DNA of 24,160 nucleotides from Syntrophomonas sp. UBA4911 (GTDB lineage Bacteria > Bacillota > Syntrophomonadia > Syntrophomonadales > Syntrophomonadaceae): positions 14,743 to 38,902 of the forward strand of contig DHCD01000040.1 of NCBI GenBank assembly GCA_002398105.1. The letters run 5' to 3'. Position numbers and translations under genes: made by a program. Each line of letters begins with the position of its first letter. Position 1 is the first letter of the stretch. This document shows positions 21,445 through 24,160 of this stretch, in pieces. Under the pieces are notes generated by a model. That model had not been told where the DNA came from. It saw only the letters and a list, made by a program, of their open reading frames with translations, and did not search any database.

Positions 21445-22683
21445 TTGGAACTGTTGGCTGCAATTACGGTTTTAATGGGGAAAGTACTCCTCAATGCCTT
21501 TACTTCGCCCATGTTCATTATTATTTATCTGCTCTTACTGGCTATCGTCGCCTGGCAATATCGGCGCCTGGAAGACATGACCCGCAGCCTCTGCAATTAT
21601 AGCCGCAACCGGTATCTGCATTCCGCTCTGATCTCTGCTTCCCTGGGGATCCTGGGCGGTTTGCTGGGCAGTATCCTGCTGATTTTTATCGGTATCGACT
21701 TAAGTCATCTGGGAATCATGTATCTGTGGTTGATAGCAGTTTTGCTGATGTTGGTCAACCCGCGTTTTTTATGCTTTGCCTATGCCGGAGGGATACTGTC
21801 CCTGATAAGCCTGGCGGTCGGCTATCCTGACATCAATATCGCACAGCTGATGGGTCTTATAGCCGTACTGCATATGGTGGAAAGCATGCTTATACTGCTG
21901 AATGGCAGGGCAACTCCCATCCCCGTATACCTAAAAAGCGGCCAGAGTCTGCGGGGCGGATTTAATATCCAATACTTTTGGCCCATCCCCCTGATCATTC
22001 TGATGGCCGGCGGTGCGGCCGACCCGGCTGCGGGAGTGAGCATGCCCGACTGGTGGCCTTTGATCAAAGATTATGCAGCATTCGATTACGGGCGCAACTA
22101 CTCTCTTCTACCAGTTCTGGCCGTACTCGGTTACGGCGAGATCAGTTCCACCCATGTCCCGGAGCAGAGGATAAAGAAGTCGGCCAGCAACCTTTTTGGT
22201 TTCAGTATGATCCTGCTGCTGCTTGCTATCTTGTCCTCCCACTGGGAGCAATTCACTCTTATAGCCGCTCTTTTCAGCCCGCTGGGCCACGAATTCGTTA
22301 TCTGGCTGGGTATGCGGGAGGAACGTAACCGTCAGCCTATTTATGTAAATCCCCCCCGGGGGATCATGGTTTTGGAAGTAATGAAGGCTTCTTTGGCCAG
22401 TCGGTCCGGTATCAGGTCGAGAGACACGATCTTAAGTATTAATGGAGAACCGGTAAACGATATGGGGGCGGTACAGCAGTTTTTAAACAGCGGATTCAGG
22501 GAATTGGAGCTGGAAATATTGCGGGAAGGTCAGCGCCTCCTGCTCCAGCTTACCCGCCGACCCTGCCAGGAATTAGGCATTATACCGGTACCGGATAAAG
22601 CTACCGCCCGATATCTGCTCCTCAACGAAGATGGCTTCTGGGGCTTCACCCGGCGCATGGGGCGCAGATTTAAAAAAAGATGA
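21445..22683 (+). CDS. MinJ-like polytopic membrane protein with C-terminal PDZ domain
   Basis: 412 residues from TTG 21445; AAAGGAG at 21430-21436 is 8 nt upstream. An in-frame GTG at 21406 lies inside the terminator and is rejected. About seven to eight hydrophobic helices cover residues 10-290. A PDZ domain follows (about 305-372) with GIMVLEVMKASLASRSGIRSRD, ILSINGEPV and LELEILREGQ, and the tail is basic (RRMGRRFKKR). In B. subtilis the topologically similar MinJ links DivIVA to MinD and lies downstream of ctpB. The same position here supports an orthologue, but sequence similarity to MinJ was not measured. Confidence 0.75.
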   Translation: MELLAAITVLMGKVLLNAFTSPMFIIIYLLLLAIVAWQYRRLEDMTRSLCNYSRNRYLHSALISASLGILGGLLGSILLIFIGIDLSHLGIMYLWLIAVLLMLVNPRFLCFAYAGGILSLISLAVGYPDINIAQLMGLIAVLHMVESMLILLNGRATPIPVYLKSGQSLRGGFNIQYFWPIPLIILMAGGAADPAAGVSMPDWWPLIKDYAAFDYGRNYSLLPVLAVLGYGEISSTHVPEQRIKKSASNLFGFSMILLLLAILSSHWEQFTLIAALFSPLGHEFVIWLGMREERNRQPIYVNPPRGIMVLEVMKASLASRSGIRSRDTILSINGEPVNDMGAVQQFLNSGFRELELEILREGQRLLLQLTRRPCQELGIIPVPDKATARYLLLNEDGFWGFTRRMGRRFKKR

Positions 22684-22751
22684 CCGGAATATTAACATTC
22701 CGTGCCCCTAATGAATACCTTAATAGCAAAGCATTATGGAGGGGTTAGGAA

Positions 22752-23837
22752 ATGAAATCGGGAGAAATTCGTTATGTTTTAACCAGCAGCAACACCAGCC
22801 AGGGGTTTTATACCTTTATTCCAGACCTGATACGGGGATTAAGGAAGATATATATATTAAAAGGAGCACCGGGATCGGGCAAGTCCACGTTTATCCGTCT
22901 TCTGGGGGAGTCGCTTTCGGAAAAGGGTTATGAAATTGAGTTTTGGATATCGGCTCTGGATCCGGTAAATCCTGATGGGGTTCATATTCCTCGTCTGGGC
23001 ACGGCGGTTATCAACGGCAGTTTGCCTCAGCCGATAGACCCCAGATATCCGGGGGCCACCGGGCACATAATCTATCTGGGAGAATACCGCAATAAAAAAG
23101 AATTGAACGGCAAAACCAGAGAAATAATTGAGTTGACCGACCGCCAGGAGGAACAAAACGGCAAGGCTTATGAAGTCTTAAAAAACGCCGGCCAGGCCCG
23201 GGAGCAGGTAAAAACAGCGGCCCGGGTTTGCTTGCATATGGGCAATATCAGTAAGCTGATTGAAGAGCTGGCCAGTGAATTATTGCGGGAACAGCCGGGG
23301 GAAAGACATTATTTTGCCAGTGCCGTAACTGCCGATGGGGTGGTCAATTATATTGACGAAATCAGCAATGAATGCAGGCGGCGTTACATCTTAAAAGGCC
23401 CTCCGGGCAGCGGTAAATCCCTGGTCATTACCGAGCTGGCGCAATTGGCCCGGAAAAAAGGATATTTTCTGGAGTATTATCATTGTGGTTTTGAGGTGGA
23501 AAGCATTGTCATGGTCATTATTCGTAACCTGCAACTGGCGCTTATAGATGGAGGCAATATGGAATTATCCGTCAAACCGTGGGATATTGTGGTTGATATG
23601 ACGACTTATCTGGATAATTATAATCCGGAAGAGGCGGCCGCCAGGAGCAGTGAAGCCGGCCGCAATTATGAATCGCTGCTGCTGGATGCGCAAGTGAAAC
23701 TGGAAAACGCCCACTCCACTCTCAAGGAGTTAAAGAAGATTTATACCGGATTCATGGATTTTGAGCAACTGGATAAACGCCGTCAGGAAATCCTGGAGGA
23801 AATAATCAACCACGGCTCCCGACCCCAGTTTCTGTGA
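22752..23837 (+). CDS. Duplicated P-loop NTPase-like protein (PRK06851-type), function unknown
   Basis: 361 residues with two Walker A motifs in near-identical settings: IYILKGAPGSGKST (33-46) and RYILKGPPGSGKSL (211-224). The two halves therefore look like an internal duplication of one ATP/GTP-binding domain, each followed by a helix and a strand. This arrangement matches an uncharacterised Firmicute family (PRK06851-like) that I recognise only by architecture. No membrane helix, signal peptide or second domain is visible. GGAGGGG lies 7 nt before the ATG. It stands between the MinJ-like gene and uvrB, without clear operon ties to either. Confidence 0.75.
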   Translation: MKSGEIRYVLTSSNTSQGFYTFIPDLIRGLRKIYILKGAPGSGKSTFIRLLGESLSEKGYEIEFWISALDPVNPDGVHIPRLGTAVINGSLPQPIDPRYPGATGHIIYLGEYRNKKELNGKTREIIELTDRQEEQNGKAYEVLKNAGQAREQVKTAARVCLHMGNISKLIEELASELLREQPGERHYFASAVTADGVVNYIDEISNECRRRYILKGPPGSGKSLVITELAQLARKKGYFLEYYHCGFEVESIVMVIIRNLQLALIDGGNMELSVKPWDIVVDMTTYLDNYNPEEAAARSSEAGRNYESLLLDAQVKLENAHSTLKELKKIYTGFMDFEQLDKRRQEILEEIINHGSRPQFL

Positions 23838-24021
23838 TATTCCGGAGTACACGCAATATATTAAATCTTATTTATCGCGTTATTGATACATTGCTCAACC
23901 GGTTAAGATGCAATAGCATCATTTATACATGGTTATCAGCTCCTGATAGGAGCGAGTGTAATGGATGCTATAATCTTCCTCAGATCTGGCTATCCCTTCT
24001 TAAAAGCTTTTGACCAGTACT

Positions 24022-24050
24022 TGCTCTGCTGCTATACGGTTTGCTATTAT
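24022..24050 (+). promoter_or_regulatory. Candidate sigma-A promoter for uvrB
   Basis: TTGCTC at 24022-24027, a 17-nt spacer and TATTAT at 24045-24050. The predicted start near 24057 coincides with the LexA box. The rest of 23838-24021 shows small hairpins (for example GCTCCT/AGGAGC at 23939-23953) but no gene. Confidence 0.55.
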
Positions 24051-24057
24051 ATTGGAG

Positions 24058-24071
24058 AGAACAATTGTTTG
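24058..24071 (+). promoter_or_regulatory. LexA (SOS) operator before uvrB
   Basis: AGAACAATTGTTTG matches the Gram-positive LexA/DinR box CGAACNNNNGTTCG at eight of the ten specified bases, including the GAAC and GTT cores. It overlaps the predicted transcription start and lies 28 nt before the uvrB ATG, a place where LexA would block transcription until DNA damage. Confidence 0.75.
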
Positions 24072-24099
24072 TACCAGGACGGAGTAAGTGAGGTAAAAA

Positions 24100-24160
24100 A
24101 TGAGCGGTTTTGTACTGCACTCAGACTATAAAGCTACCGGTGACCAGCCCGAAGCGATCA
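24100..24160 (+). CDS. uvrB: Excinuclease ABC subunit B, first 20 codons (3' end outside window)
   Basis: The visible residues MSGFVLHSDYKATGDQPEAI match the UvrB N-terminus (F-x-L-x-S-x-Y-x-P/A-x-GDQPxAI), the segment just before Walker A. UvrB is the damage-verifying helicase-like subunit of nucleotide excision repair. AGTGAGGT about 7 nt upstream is the ribosome-binding site. A LexA box precedes it, as is usual for this SOS gene. Confidence 0.93.
   Translation, partial: MSGFVLHSDYKATGDQPEAI

Overview
The window looks like chromosomal DNA of a motile, low-to-mid GC Clostridia-type Firmicute. A Syntrophomonas-like lineage is my best guess, from gene order and protein flavour only. Supporting points are the Firmicute order hpf-secA-prfB followed by ftsE-ftsX-M23 peptidase-ctpA-minJ-uvrB, a long-form HPF, strong GGAGG ribosome-binding sites with frequent GTG/TTG starts, and a Bacillus-type LexA box before uvrB. 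The order resembles the corresponding Bacillus subtilis region, with extra genes inserted.

Layout. (1) 1-5113: the tail of an Rpn/PD-(D/E)XK-type protein, then three nucleotide-sugar genes (DegT/PseC-type aminotransferase, FlaA1/CapD-type dehydratase, GalE-like epimerase) that probably make a sugar for flagellin or surface glycosylation. A leftward toxin-antitoxin patch (hicA-hicB, mntA and a hepT remnant) splits the sugar genes. (2) 5196-7826: late flagellar genes yjfB, an unknown helical protein, flaG, fliS and two FlgN/FliT-like proteins, with a sigma-28-type promoter before flaG. (3) 7942-8232: a small zinc-ribbon protein between a good sigma-A promoter and two terminators. (4) 8499-14364: hpf, then secA-motA-motB-prfB as one tightly packed run. 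secA has its own promoter and a terminator hairpin that overlaps a Shine-Dalgarno sequence. prfB carries the autoregulatory +1 frameshift at an in-frame TGA.

(5) 14365-17021: a split transketolase (N- and C-terminal subunits). In front of it is a 257-nt highly structured segment closed by a perfect 18-bp helix, probably a non-coding RNA. Between the two subunits lie two tandem copies of a palindromic repeat whose fragments also occur after prfB and after ftsX. (6) 17095-22683: the cell-envelope and division genes ftsE-ftsX, an EnvC-like M23 peptidase, ctpA and a MinJ-like PDZ membrane protein, separated by terminators. (7) 22752-24160: a protein with two P-loops, and the first 20 codons of uvrB behind a LexA box.

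How they fit together: FtsEX probably gates the coiled-coil M23 hydrolase; MinJ-like and CtpA proteins belong to the same division/envelope neighbourhood; MotAB drives the flagellum whose filament-assembly and glycosylation genes lie upstream; HPF, SecA and RF2 are housekeeping genes. The most interesting unexplained items are the structured RNA at 14417-14673, the secA leader at 9104-9131 and the repeat family centred on 15605-16054.
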